NCBI RefSeq assembly: GCF_009930795.1
Contig: NZ_CP017146.1
Span: forward strand, 868,001 to 932,000
From: Marisediminicola antarctica
Lineage (GTDB): Bacteria > Actinomycetota > Actinomycetes > Actinomycetales > Microbacteriaceae
Direction of reading: 5' to 3'
DNA length: 64,000 bases
Position numbers and translations under genes: made by a program. Below, piece by piece: positions 51,751-62,379 of this stretch. The notes beneath the pieces were generated by a model. That model had not been told where the DNA came from, did no database searches, and saw only the letters and a list, made by a program, of their open reading frames with translations. Each line of letters opens with the position of its first letter. The stretch's first letter is position 1.

Positions 51751-52947
51751 ATGGTCGAGCCCGCTGACCCGCTGACACCCGGGGGCTTCGATGCGGCCGA
51801 GTCCCGGCTCTTCACGGGGCCGTTTATCGCGCTCGCCGTCGCGGACCTGGCCTACTTCACGTCGCAGGGGATGCTGATCCTCGTCACCCCGCTCTTTGCA
51901 CGTGGTCCTCTGGGTGCCGATCCCGTGGGCGTCGGGATCGCGGTCGGCGCGTTCAGCGTCACATCGCTCGTCCTCCGGCCGTGGAGCGGGCGCGAGTCCG
52001 ATCGACGCGGACGGCGCCCACTCCTGTTCGTCGGAGCGATCCTGGCGGCGGCTGTCATCCTCGCGCACACGATGGTCACCGACCTGTTGGTCCTCATCGT
52101 CCTTCGTCTGGTCCTCGGGGTCGCAGAGGCGCTCTTCTTCGTCGCCGGTTTCGCGATGCTCGCCGACCTCGCGCCTCGTGGCCGCGAGGGCGAGGCGCTC
52201 AGCTTCAACTCGCTTGCGCTGTACCTGGGCATTGCCTTCGGTCCGCTGCTCGGAGAGTTACTGCTCGACATGGGCGGCTTCCCAGTGGCCTGGATCGGGG
52301 CCGCTGCGCTGTCGCTGGCCGCCGCGCTGCTCGCGCTGCGCCTGCCGGTGACCGGCCGGGTTCCGGATGCCGATGGCGGTCCGATGATCCTCATCCACCG
52401 CGGCGTGGTGTGGCAATCTGCCGGGCTGTTCACTGGAGTGGTGGCGATGGCAGGCTTCCTGGCCTTCGTCGCCATCTACGGGCGCGACGAGCTCGCCATG
52501 CCGAACACCGGTCCGGTCCTGCTCCTGTTCGGACTCATCGTGGTCGGTTGCCGGATCGTTTTTGCGAAACTCCCCGATCGGGTGGCACCGTTCCGGCTGG
52601 CATCGGCGGCGCTCGCCTTGATCGCCGTGGGCATGGCCACGACCGGTCTGGTTCCCAATGTCCCTGGTCTCTTCGCCGGCGCAGCGGTCATGGCGGTCGG
52701 GGTCGCCTTCGTGACGCCCGCGTTCTTCGCCGCCATCGCCCGCGGGCTGGAACCATCCGAGCGCGGGGCGGCGTTCGGCACGGTCAGCATCTTCCTGGAT
52801 CTGGCCTTCGGCGGAGGGCCGGTGCTGCTGGGGCTCATTGTCGGGGCTGCGAACATCCCGAGTGCCTTCCTCATCGCCGCACTCATCCCCGCGGCCGGTG
52901 CCCTCGTCACGGCCTTCGCGGCACTGCGTGCACGCGCCCATTCCTAG
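51751..52947 (+). CDS. MFS transporter
   Basis: The 398-residue protein has 12 predicted membrane segments. The Major Facilitator signature between helices 2 and 3 is RPWSGRESDRRGRRPLLF, and LGVAEALFFVAGFAMLADLAPRGREGEAL contains the motif at helices 4-5. Such proteins are usually drug or metabolite exporters. No substrate is evident. Confidence 0.88.
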   Translation: MVEPADPLTPGGFDAAESRLFTGPFIALAVADLAYFTSQGMLILVTPLFARGPLGADPVGVGIAVGAFSVTSLVLRPWSGRESDRRGRRPLLFVGAILAAAVILAHTMVTDLLVLIVLRLVLGVAEALFFVAGFAMLADLAPRGREGEALSFNSLALYLGIAFGPLLGELLLDMGGFPVAWIGAAALSLAAALLALRLPVTGRVPDADGGPMILIHRGVVWQSAGLFTGVVAMAGFLAFVAIYGRDELAMPNTGPVLLLFGLIVVGCRIVFAKLPDRVAPFRLASAALALIAVGMATTGLVPNVPGLFAGAAVMAVGVAFVTPAFFAAIARGLEPSERGAAFGTVSIFLDLAFGGGPVLLGLIVGAANIPSAFLIAALIPAAGALVTAFAALRARAHS

Positions 52948-53180
52948 CCAGGCTGCCAGCTGGAAACACGCTGCCGGGCCGTCCGGTCGTTCGATCTCGT
53001 CGGGAGAGCTGATGGTGATGACGCCCCCCCCCGAGTCGGCACCTGCCCATGTGCACGCGCCGAAGGCCGCGATCATGAGGCCCGACCGGGTCGTGGACCG
53101 CGACGGGTGCAACAGCCTGCTGCATGCCGACGGGATGCCTGTGGAGTCGGCGCACGGCGGCAGGCTAGCTGAAACTGCGC

Positions 53181-53238
53181 CGAGTACGGAGTTGTGGCCG
53201 TTGACCTGGCCTGACGAGGGACCACAACTCCGTACTCG
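53181..53238. repeat. Perfect 17-bp inverted repeat (REP-like hairpin)
   Basis: CGAGTACGGAGTTGTGG at 53181-53197 is exactly complementary to 53222-53238, with a 24-base loop. It lies between the convergent MFS transporter and GH81 gene, about 35 bp from the GH81 stop. It lacks a T-run, so it is either a Rho-assisted terminator for both genes or a dispersed repeat. The region 52948-53273 holds no gene I can support. Confidence 0.85.
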
Positions 53239-53273
53239 ACGCGATATCGTGACCCGGCACGACGTCGTGCCCG

Positions 53274-55283
53274 TTACCGCGTCATCAACCACGCGAGCAT
53301 GTAGCTGCGCGAGTTGCCGTCGTCGAGCAGCTCCTCGGGCATCGACTTGGCCGCGCTGACCAGCTCGGCGTTGTCGGCGGTGCCGAGTCCCGCGTACATG
53401 AGCAGCCAGTCGCCGTACTGCACGTCGAAGCCGCCCGGTGTGGCCGCGGCCACGTTCTCATCGACCCGCTCGGGGTCGGTGCCGAGGTACTCGGAGGCCG
53501 GGCTCATCGGCAGTGCGATGATCGCGAGCTTCGCGGCCGGCTCCGCGCTGAACCATGTGGCATAGTCGCGCTTGGCCCCCCAGTTCAGCGGAGCGATCGA
53601 GTGCTCATAGCCGTCGTAGACGCTCTCCGAGCGGTCGAAGTTGGTCCAGTAGGCATTCGCGGAGTCGGCCTCGGCGGCCAGCATCCAGCGCGCCTGCGTC
53701 TCGAGCGCGGCGTCATCGGTGGTTGCGGCCCAGAGGGCGAGCCCGTTCCACGCGAGCACGGCCTCGGAGCTCGACTCTTGGTTGTTGCCGTCGGCGAACG
53801 GCGAGTACCCGGATGCCCACGAGTGGCCCGCGTAGGCGTCGAACGCCCGGCGCTCGGGGAACAGGGTCGAGTCGCCGCTCGTGGCGACGTCGGCCGCGAG
53901 CAGCGTCATGACCGGTTCGATCTTCTCGAGCAGGGTGTCGTCGTACTTCGCCGCGACGGATGCCGCAAAGAAGAAGTATCCGTAGTGGAAGTGGTGGTCG
54001 TTGAACTCCTCGGAGCCGAACGAGGGCGCCAGGCCCACGATTCCCTTGCCCTCGGGGTCGTAGACGAAGCAGCGTTCCTCGCGCTCGTCGCATCCGCCCG
54101 GCTCCATCCACTCGGCGAGGGCGCCGCTCAGGCGCTTGGACAGCACCGCGGCCGACTCCTCGTCGCCGAGCTGCTCGGCCAGGTCGAGGATGTTGGCCAG
54201 GCGGTACATCGCTTTGCCGCCGAAGTACGTGTCGGCCGGCAGGTCGATCTCGCCCGCGGCGTCCTTCTTGACCTGCTCGGCGAGTGTCGCGCGCTGGTCG
54301 TCGTCAAGAGTGCTGATATCGACGCTCGCGCTCGGCTCGATCGCCGGCGAGGTCCACGACAGGCTCGTGCTGGACTGGAGGGTCATGGTGCCGTACGCGG
54401 ACTCGTAGCTGCCGAGGCCGGCGTCCGCGTCGGATGCCTGCTGGTGCGGCATCGAGGCGATGAGCGTGTCGCCGTCGGCGCGGTAGCCGAGCGTCGTCGA
54501 GGCGGTCTCGCCGTCGACGGCGTACTCGATGCTTGTCGACTCGACCGGGGCGGCGGATGCTGCGAGCTCGGCGATGTCGCCATCCTCGGGCACCGCGAAC
54601 CACACTGCGGTCTCGCCGCCAGCCAAAGCCAGGGTCGATCCGTCGAGCTCGCCGGCGGTCGTCAGGCCGTACTCGGTGTCGGCGACGGTCGCCGAAGCGA
54701 GCTCGCCGTCGACGGCCTCGAACGGTGCGCCGAGCTTGAGCTCGACGTCCTGCTCGGCCGTGAAGCTCACGAGTGGGGACCCCTGGGCGATGGTGACCGC
54801 ACCGATCGGCTCGCCGTCGGAGTCGAGCTGGTCGATCGTGACCGAAGCCTCGTCGTAGGCGCTGATCTCGCTCGCGGCGGCACCGGCATCCACCGTGATC
54901 GACGGGGTGAACGGCGCGCTGATCGTCTGTGCGCCGGTCGTCACCTCGGGCAGGCCGAATGCGAAGCCGGGCTCGGTGAGGTTGAATGACAGCGGCAGTG
55001 GGAACACCGGCAGGGGCTCCTCGCCGAACACGAGGCCGGAGAACCACTGGTTCGTCGGCGGGAGCAGTCCCTCAGCCAGCCGCGACTCGGGGGCCGGGGC
55101 AACGCTGCGCTGCACGATGCCGTCAACGAGGCTCTGCATGCGGGAGTCGGGGAAGATGCTCTCCCCGGATCCCGAGCTCGTGCTGCTGTCTCCCTCACCC
55201 GTGGTGCAGCCGGCGAGGAGCGCGATGGCGAGGCCCGAGGCGATGCCCCCGCTGATGGACCGTTTCGTCACGCTCGGAGTCAT
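53274..55283 (-). CDS. GH81 endo-beta-1,3-glucanase, predicted lipoprotein
   Basis: The 669-residue protein has a lipoprotein signal (IALLAGC at residues ~19-25), so it is anchored outside the membrane. GH81 features are LPPTNQWFSGLVFGEEPLPVFPLP near the N-terminus in parts, FNDHHFHYGYFFFAAS (Asp, ~residue 426), AGHSWASGYSPFADGNNQESSSEA (catalytic glutamates near ~502) and NGLALW. The family hydrolyses beta-1,3-glucans. Its ATG overlaps the stop of the HlyD-like gene by 4 bases, and the whole set is one operon with the GT2 synthase. Confidence 0.9.
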   Translation of the reverse strand: MTPSVTKRSISGGIASGLAIALLAGCTTGEGDSSTSSGSGESIFPDSRMQSLVDGIVQRSVAPAPESRLAEGLLPPTNQWFSGLVFGEEPLPVFPLPLSFNLTEPGFAFGLPEVTTGAQTISAPFTPSITVDAGAAASEISAYDEASVTIDQLDSDGEPIGAVTIAQGSPLVSFTAEQDVELKLGAPFEAVDGELASATVADTEYGLTTAGELDGSTLALAGGETAVWFAVPEDGDIAELAASAAPVESTSIEYAVDGETASTTLGYRADGDTLIASMPHQQASDADAGLGSYESAYGTMTLQSSTSLSWTSPAIEPSASVDISTLDDDQRATLAEQVKKDAAGEIDLPADTYFGGKAMYRLANILDLAEQLGDEESAAVLSKRLSGALAEWMEPGGCDEREERCFVYDPEGKGIVGLAPSFGSEEFNDHHFHYGYFFFAASVAAKYDDTLLEKIEPVMTLLAADVATSGDSTLFPERRAFDAYAGHSWASGYSPFADGNNQESSSEAVLAWNGLALWAATTDDAALETQARWMLAAEADSANAYWTNFDRSESVYDGYEHSIAPLNWGAKRDYATWFSAEPAAKLAIIALPMSPASEYLGTDPERVDENVAAATPGGFDVQYGDWLLMYAGLGTADNAELVSAAKSMPEELLDDGNSRSYMLAWLMTR

Positions 55284-56007
55284 ATGCCCACCTGTTCCAG
55301 GAGTCGATAAAGGGAGTCTTTGATACCCGCGAGCGGGCCTTCTTCGCGCAGGTGCAGGATCGCGGTGACCGGGGTGCCGCTCGCGACGAGCCCGTCCATG
55401 TCGCCCACGATGAACTCCTTGCTCGTGACCTCGAGTTGCACGTTGGCGTTGCCGTCGACAGTGTCGACGGACTTCTTGGCCACGGTCGCCTCGATGCGCT
55501 CGTGGTCGGGCAGCACGATCTCGACCCTCGCGCCGTCCTCGATGCGGGTGAAGTTGTACGGGTCGATGATGAAGTCGGCCAGCACGAAGATTGACTCGTC
55601 GCGTTCGACCGTGGCGAGCGTCTGTCCTGCGCCGACGAATCCGCCGACCTGGGCCTCGACCTTGGACAGGATCCCCGGCTCGGTTGCGATGAGGGTGAGG
55701 GTGCCGTCGTCGGCGACGATATAGGCCGTGTTCTCGGGCACGCCCTGCGTTGACTTGAGCGCGTTCAGCAGGGTCGCGCTCTGCACGCTCAGGAGCTTGT
55801 CGCCCTTGGCGACGGCGGCGCCCTCCTCGACGAACTGCTCAGTGACGGTTCCGGCGTAGTCGGAGCCGACCGAGTAGGAGACGGCCTCGAATGAGGCGGT
55901 GCGGCTGGCGACCTGGCCCTCACGCTGGGTGAAGACCATGGTGGCGGCGGCGACGATGATGAGCACGAAAAGTGCCCCGCCGAGAAGTCTGAATCGGTTG
56001 GACCAGG

Positions 56008-56011
<4 letters not shown>
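55280..56011 (-). CDS. HlyD-like membrane-fusion/adaptor protein
   Basis: The 243-residue protein has one N-terminal membrane anchor (about 9-28), then a biotinyl-lipoyl-like half motif (SDYAGTVTEQFVEEGAAVAKGDKLLSV), a second half (PGILSKVEAQVGGFVGAGQTLATV) and a beta-barrel region. It has only a very short hairpin between the halves. Such proteins bridge a membrane synthase or exporter to the outside. It overlaps both neighbours by 4 bases, so it is probably the export partner of the GT2 synthase. Confidence 0.83.
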
Positions 56012-57867
<1,856 letters not shown>

Positions 57868-58081
57868 GCGTTCAGTGGATCCGATCCGCCACAGAGGCAC
57901 GCGGGGGCGCACGTCATGAGGCTGGGGGGCGATGACGGCGTTCTTGACGTCGGTGGGGGATTACGGTGGCGGGGTATCAATCCCGTGCCGGGGCAGTCAT
58001 TGCGCTGGCATCGTCGGGAGAACCACGAAGTTCGTAACTTTAGCCCCGAATGGGGGTCAAGCGCGAGAGGTTGGGCGCTTT

Positions 58082-58142
58082 TGTACCCCACTTGTCCCCC
58101 TAGTGGCGCAAATGTACCCCGAAATGGGCGCGGGTGTACCCC
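58082..58142. promoter_or_regulatory. Helically phased TGTACCCC motifs upstream of the GT2 operon
   Basis: TGTACCCC occurs at 58082-58089, 58113-58120 and 58135-58142, with a variant TGTCCCCC at 58093-58100. Start-to-start distances are 11, 20 and 22 bp, near whole turns of DNA. They lie 215-275 bp upstream of the GT2 start, in the 311-bp gap (57868-58178) after the ornithine-cyclodeaminase gene, and could bind a regulator of the operon. Nothing else in the gap was recognised. Confidence 0.5.
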
Positions 58143-58178
58143 AGGAGACGTGTGGCCATTACCCTCGCGCCTCGGCGA

Positions 58179-59186
58179 TCAGCCGCGCCGATAGACCTCC
58201 GCGGCGATGACAAGGTCTTCCCAGGACATGCCCGAGCTAGTGAACACGCGCGGCCGGCCGCGGTCGACCGGCACGGCACCGGTGACGATTGCGGCGAGCG
58301 GCACGAGATGGTCGGCGTCGATCATCCCCTCACCGATCGGGATGACGACGTCGCCGCCCTCGCGCAAGGCCACCGCGATGTCTTCGACGACAACCTGGGC
58401 TCGCCCGATGAGGGCGGAGTCGAGTTCGCGGGCATCCGTCTCATGCGATCCGACCGCGATCGTGCAGGAGTCGACGGGCACGAGGGAGCCGTCGAAGAGG
58501 GGCGCACGCGCGGTCGTCGCGCAGATGATGAGCTGCGCGTCGCGCACGTCGGATGCCGAGCCGACCGTCGCTGCGATGCCGACCGATCCAGCGGTGACGC
58601 CGTCGGTATCCGACCGGGCAGGAACCGCCGCGGGCACTCCCGCCGACACCCGCGCAGCGAAGGCGTGGGCCTTGCCCCGGTCGCGGGCGACAACGGTGAC
58701 CCGCCCGATCGTGCGGATCGCCCGCATCGCCTCGACGTGTCCCCAGGCTTGCGGACCGGATCCGAAGACCACGAGATGGTCGACGACCTCTGGTGCGAGG
58801 AGGTCGGCCGCCGCCGCGGACACCGCGGGAGTGCGCAGCGTCGTGAGTGCGGCCCCGTCGATGAGGGCGACGGGGGCAAGGGTGGCGGCGTCCATGAGCA
58901 GGTAGACGCCCTGGATGCGCTCCATACCGAGCGCGGGATTACCCGGCGCAACGGTCGCGATCTTGACCCCGACGAACTCGCTCGACGCGCTGGGCATGAT
59001 CAGCAGCTGCCCGCGGGCAACAGCGAGGATGCTGCGGGCGAAGTCGCTCTCCGGCTCCAGCCCCTGCTTCAGTGCTCGGCCGAGGGCCGCGGCGGCGTCG
59101 CCGAAGCCGACCCGCCCGAACACCTGCTCGGCCGAGATCCACGGGGGGCCGGCCGTGCCACCCGCCCGGGCCTCGGTGCCGCTCAT
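58179..59186 (-). CDS. Ornithine cyclodeaminase/mu-crystallin family protein
   Basis: The 335-residue protein has the family's Rossmann motif VVFGSGPQAWGHVEA, MERIQGVYLLMDAATLAPVALIDG and TTLRTPAVSAAAADLLA. Family members act as ornithine cyclodeaminase, delta1-pyrroline-2-carboxylate reductase or other imine reductases using NAD(P)H. Next to a proline-racemase-family enzyme, a pyrroline-carboxylate reductase role is the most likely. Its ATG overlaps the stop of the racemase-family gene by 4 bases. Confidence 0.87.
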   Translation of the reverse strand: MSGTEARAGGTAGPPWISAEQVFGRVGFGDAAAALGRALKQGLEPESDFARSILAVARGQLLIMPSASSEFVGVKIATVAPGNPALGMERIQGVYLLMDAATLAPVALIDGAALTTLRTPAVSAAAADLLAPEVVDHLVVFGSGPQAWGHVEAMRAIRTIGRVTVVARDRGKAHAFAARVSAGVPAAVPARSDTDGVTAGSVGIAATVGSASDVRDAQLIICATTARAPLFDGSLVPVDSCTIAVGSHETDARELDSALIGRAQVVVEDIAVALREGGDVVIPIGEGMIDADHLVPLAAIVTGAVPVDRGRPRVFTSSGMSWEDLVIAAEVYRRG

Positions 59187-60184
59187 CGGAGCACGAACCC
59201 GGTACCGATCGGGTCCCTCGGGTCGAGCGTGAAGCGGTGCTCGCCCGTTTGGTACGCCATCCCCTCGACTGTCGGCAGGATGCCGCGCCGGTCAGTGCCA
59301 TCCGGCGCCGGCGTCGCGTGCCCGAGGAACCGGGTTCCGATGATCGAGTCGTGGGTGAGTGTCTGCCCTGGAGCCAGTCGTCCTGAGGCGGCGAGGAGAG
59401 CGAGCCGCGCCCCGGTGCCGGAGCCGCACGGCGACCGGTCGACCTCCCCATCGGCGAAGACCGTCACGTTGCGCTGGTGCGGACCGTCGGCCGTGTCGCC
59501 GAGGTCGTCGTAGAAGATCGTGCCGTAGACGCCGCTGAGCCGGGCATCGCTCGGGTGCCGCGCGAGCGAGTGGTCGTTGAGCGCCCACTTGATCTCGCGC
59601 CCGACCGCGATGAGCTCGGGGTAGTTGTCGGGCGTCACAGACAGGCCGAGGGTGTCGGCCTCGACACTCGCGTAGATGGCACCGGCATAGCTCAGGTCGA
59701 CGGATGCCCGGCCTCGCGAGGTCTCCACCTCGACGCCGCGGGCGATGGGGTAGGACTCGACGTTGTCGAATACGACCCCGATCACCACGCCGTTCACCTG
59801 GGTCACCCTGGCGACGACGCGACCGGAGGGCACATCGATCGTCACGGCGGTCTCGCCCGTCGGGTCCGACCTGACGCGTCCGGTCTCTATCGCCCAGACG
59901 CCGAGCGCGATTGTGCCATGGCCGCACGCGGTCGAGTAGCCGTCCTTATGCCAGAACAGCACGCCGAAGTCGGCACCGTCGTCATCGGGAGGCACCACGA
60001 AGCAGCCGTACATGTCGGCGTGGCCGCGCGGCTCCTGGCAGAGGAACTGGCGTACCGCGTCGATCTCGGGGGTGCCGCTCGCGGCCATTCGACGCTCGGC
60101 GACGGTGGAGCCGGGAATCTCCGGGGTGCCTTCCACGACGATCCGGAACGGTTCTCCCGCCGTGTGATAGTCGATCGTCCTCAC
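59183..60184 (-). CDS. Proline racemase / 4-hydroxyproline epimerase family protein
   Basis: With the GTG start at 60184 (MRTIDYHTAGEPFRIV, the family's usual beginning) the protein has 333 residues. Both catalytic cysteines are present: Cys87 in ACGHGT and Cys253 in SPCGSGTGAR. Two cysteines indicate a racemase or epimerase rather than a trans-3-hydroxyproline dehydratase, which has Thr at the second position. The ATG at 60205 is an alternative start, but it lies inside the palindrome at 60195-60207. The gene is coupled to the cyclodeaminase-family gene and divergent from gntR. Confidence 0.88.
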   Translation of the reverse strand: MRTIDYHTAGEPFRIVVEGTPEIPGSTVAERRMAASGTPEIDAVRQFLCQEPRGHADMYGCFVVPPDDDGADFGVLFWHKDGYSTACGHGTIALGVWAIETGRVRSDPTGETAVTIDVPSGRVVARVTQVNGVVIGVVFDNVESYPIARGVEVETSRGRASVDLSYAGAIYASVEADTLGLSVTPDNYPELIAVGREIKWALNDHSLARHPSDARLSGVYGTIFYDDLGDTADGPHQRNVTVFADGEVDRSPCGSGTGARLALLAASGRLAPGQTLTHDSIIGTRFLGHATPAPDGTDRRGILPTVEGMAYQTGEHRFTLDPRDPIGTGFVLR

Positions 60185-60194
60185 GGAATTCGTA

Positions 60195-60207
60195 ATATGC
60201 CACATAT
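60195..60207. promoter_or_regulatory. Putative GntR operator ATATG-CCA-CATAT
   Basis: This perfect 5-3-5 inverted repeat lies in the 81-bp region between the divergent racemase-family gene and the GntR regulator. FadR-subfamily regulators often bind short A/T-rich palindromes in such positions. Control of both directions is inferred. Confidence 0.55.
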
Positions 60208-60265
60208 CATGATGCTATCCACGAACGCTCGAGAATCGAGCTCGTCGCCGAAAGCGGGAACCCAG

Positions 60266-60934
60266 ATGAGCGTGTCGACGATCCGCAAGGTCGAGAAGAC
60301 GGCGAGCCTGCGCGACCGGATCGGCGAGGCCCTGTCGGCCGCGATCATCTCGGGCGAGCTCGCGCCAGGCACCCTCGTCTCGGTGCCGGCGCTCGCGACG
60401 GAGTTCGAGGTGTCGGCGACCCCCGTCCGCGAGGCGATGCTCGACCTCGAGCAGCGCGGCTTTGTCGAGTCCGTGCGCAACAAGGGGTTCAGGGTGACCC
60501 AGGTGAGCCTTCGGGACCTGCGCGAGATCGTCGAGCTCCGTCAGCTGCTCGAGGCGCCCGCGACGGCGGCACTCGCGGGCAAGGTTCCGCCCGCCCGGAT
60601 GCCGACGTGGCGCGCGATGGCCGACGAAATCGGCGCTCATGCGGAGGCTGCCGAGCTCACCCAGTTCATCGAGTCCGATCGCGACTTCCATCTCGCGCTG
60701 ATCGCGGAGTATGGCAATGAGCGGCTCGTCACGCTCGTTCGTGAGCTTCGGTCGCAAACCCGCATGGTGAATCTCGCCAGGATGGCGCACAGTCCCGAGC
60801 TGTCGGTCTCGGCCAAGGAGCACCACCAGATGCTCGACCTGATCGAGTCCGGCGACGCCGAAGCGCTCGAGAAGCTCACGGTCGCCCATCTTGGTCACGT
60901 GCTCGCCTGGTGGGCGGAAACACCCGCCGAATAG
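60266..60934 (+). CDS. GntR family transcriptional regulator, FadR/FCD subfamily
   Basis: The 222-residue protein has an N-terminal GntR winged helix (LSAAIISGELAPGTLVS; FEVSATPVREAMLDLEQRGFVE) and a helical FCD effector domain (LREIVELRQLLEAPATAAL; DRDFHLALI; EHHQMLDLIESGDAEAL). FCD domains bind organic or amino acids with a metal. It is likely to control the divergent racemase/cyclodeaminase operon and perhaps the ABC importer downstream. The ATG at 60266 is chosen; one at 60211 is possible. Confidence 0.88.
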   Translation: MSVSTIRKVEKTASLRDRIGEALSAAIISGELAPGTLVSVPALATEFEVSATPVREAMLDLEQRGFVESVRNKGFRVTQVSLRDLREIVELRQLLEAPATAALAGKVPPARMPTWRAMADEIGAHAEAAELTQFIESDRDFHLALIAEYGNERLVTLVRELRSQTRMVNLARMAHSPELSVSAKEHHQMLDLIESGDAEALEKLTVAHLGHVLAWWAETPAE

Positions 60935-60993
60935 GCCCTGCTCTGCGGGTTCGGCCGGTGGCGGCCCGCCGCCAAATCGTGACCTTCTAGTGT

Positions 60994-61023
60994 TTGACAC
61001 ACGAAAGAGTGCCATGTCATATT
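60994..61023 (+). promoter_or_regulatory. Putative promoter of the ABC importer operon
   Basis: TTGACA at 60994-60999 is a perfect -35 box and CATATT at 61018-61023, 18 bp downstream, is a fair -10 box. TGTCATAT around the -10 resembles half of the palindrome at 60195-60207, so the same GntR could act here (inference). The leader to the ATG at 61119 is about 90 bases. Confidence 0.55.
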
Positions 61024-61118
61024 TTACTGGAGCGGTGCTGCTCCCAAGCTGAGCTTTTCCTGGCGAAGCATTCGGTGGAGGCACCCGCGGAGTGTCCCCA
61101 CCCAAGGAGAGGCAGATT

Positions 61119-62294
61119 ATGAAAACCCCCAGGCGCACTACAGCCCTACTGGGCATCGCCGCAGCCGTGCTGCTGGCCACCACAGCATGCAGCGGCGGAC
61201 TGCTCGGCGGCGACTCCGAGCCCGACGGCGAAGCGGAAGCCGGCCCGATCAAGATCGGCATGGTCATCCCGATCTCCGGCAGCAGCGCACCCACCGGCGC
61301 GTATATGGAGAACGGCGCCCAGCTCGCCGTCAACGAGATCAACGACGCCGGCGGAATCCTCGACGGACGCATGCTCGAACTCCTCGTCGAGGACGAGGCC
61401 TGCGACGCCCAGCAGGGGGTCGCGAGCGCCAACAAGCTCGTCTCGAGCGAGGTCGTCGTCTCGGTCGGCGGATACTGCTCCGGCGCCACGCTGCCACAGC
61501 TGCCGATCTTCGGTGGCGCGAACGTCCCGATGATCATTCCCGCCGCCAACTCCCAAGACCTCGTGCGCGAGGGCCTGGACAACGTGTTCCTCATCAACGG
61601 CACCGGCCTCCAGCAGTCCACCGCGGCCCTCGACTTCATCACGAAGTCGGGCTACACCATGGTCGCCCTGGTCGATGACAACACGAGCTACTCGACCGAC
61701 ATCACCACCGAGACCGAGTCGCAGATCACCGAGGACGGCACCGCCGAGGTCGTGCTCAACACCTCGGTCAACGCGGGTGAGAGCGACTACTCCGCCGTCG
61801 TGCGCGACATCACCGGCTCCGGCGCCGAGATCGTCTACTGGACCGGCTACTACCAGGAGGGTGGCCTGATCGTCGACCAGCTCCGCCAGGCGGGCTACAC
61901 CGGCGACATCATGGTCGCTGACGGCAGCGCCGACGCGACGCTCGCGGAGATCGCCGGCGACGCGGCCGAAGGCGTCTTCGCCACGATGACGCCGACCCCC
62001 GACACCCTCGAGGGTGCCGAGGAATGGATCGCGAACTACGAGGCTGAGTTCGACGCCGCTCCCGGCCCGTACTCGACGCAGTCGTACGACGCGGTGCGTC
62101 TGGCCGCCGAGGCGATCGAGACCGCCGGAAGCACCGACGGTGACGAGATCATCGCGGCGCTCGAGGGAATCAGCGGCTTCGACATGTTCTCCGGCCCGCT
62201 GGAGTTCACTGACGAGCACACGCTCTCCAACGGCGGGTTCGTGATCCTCAAGATGGAGGGCGGCAAGTTCATCCTCGAGGACTCCCTGTCCTGA
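61119..62294 (+). CDS. Branched-chain-type ABC transporter substrate-binding lipoprotein
   Basis: The 391-residue protein has a lipobox (LLATTACSG at about residues 18-26) and the periplasmic-binding fold of LivK-type proteins (IKIGMVIPISGSSAPTG; GAQLAVNEINDAGGILDG; VGGYCSGATLPQLPIF). It binds an amino-acid-like ligand outside the membrane and delivers it to the permeases that follow. The start is decided by AAGGAG at 61104-61109. Given the neighbours, proline, hydroxyproline or a betaine is a plausible ligand (inference). Confidence 0.9.
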   Translation: MKTPRRTTALLGIAAAVLLATTACSGGLLGGDSEPDGEAEAGPIKIGMVIPISGSSAPTGAYMENGAQLAVNEINDAGGILDGRMLELLVEDEACDAQQGVASANKLVSSEVVVSVGGYCSGATLPQLPIFGGANVPMIIPAANSQDLVREGLDNVFLINGTGLQQSTAALDFITKSGYTMVALVDDNTSYSTDITTETESQITEDGTAEVVLNTSVNAGESDYSAVVRDITGSGAEIVYWTGYYQEGGLIVDQLRQAGYTGDIMVADGSADATLAEIAGDAAEGVFATMTPTPDTLEGAEEWIANYEAEFDAAPGPYSTQSYDAVRLAAEAIETAGSTDGDEIIAALEGISGFDMFSGPLEFTDEHTLSNGGFVILKMEGGKFILEDSLS

Positions 62295-62307
62295 TCGTCT
62301 GATTGAC

Positions 62308-62349
62308 GGATGCCGCGGCCGGCGTCCCTGAGACCCGGCCGCGGCATCC
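62308..62349 (+). terminator. Strong intercistronic hairpin after the binding-protein gene
   Basis: A perfect 15-bp GC-rich stem (62308-62322 with 62335-62349) and a 12-base loop follow the stop codon by 14 bases. There is no T-run. It probably acts as a partial terminator or 3' stabiliser that keeps the binding protein in excess over the permeases. Confidence 0.75.
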
Positions 62350-62379
62350 GTCGTATTCCCCTCACTGGACAGGTACCTC

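Noticed and set aside
59183-60184. trans-3-hydroxy-L-proline dehydratase
   Set aside because: The second active-site residue is Cys253, whereas the dehydratases carry Thr there.
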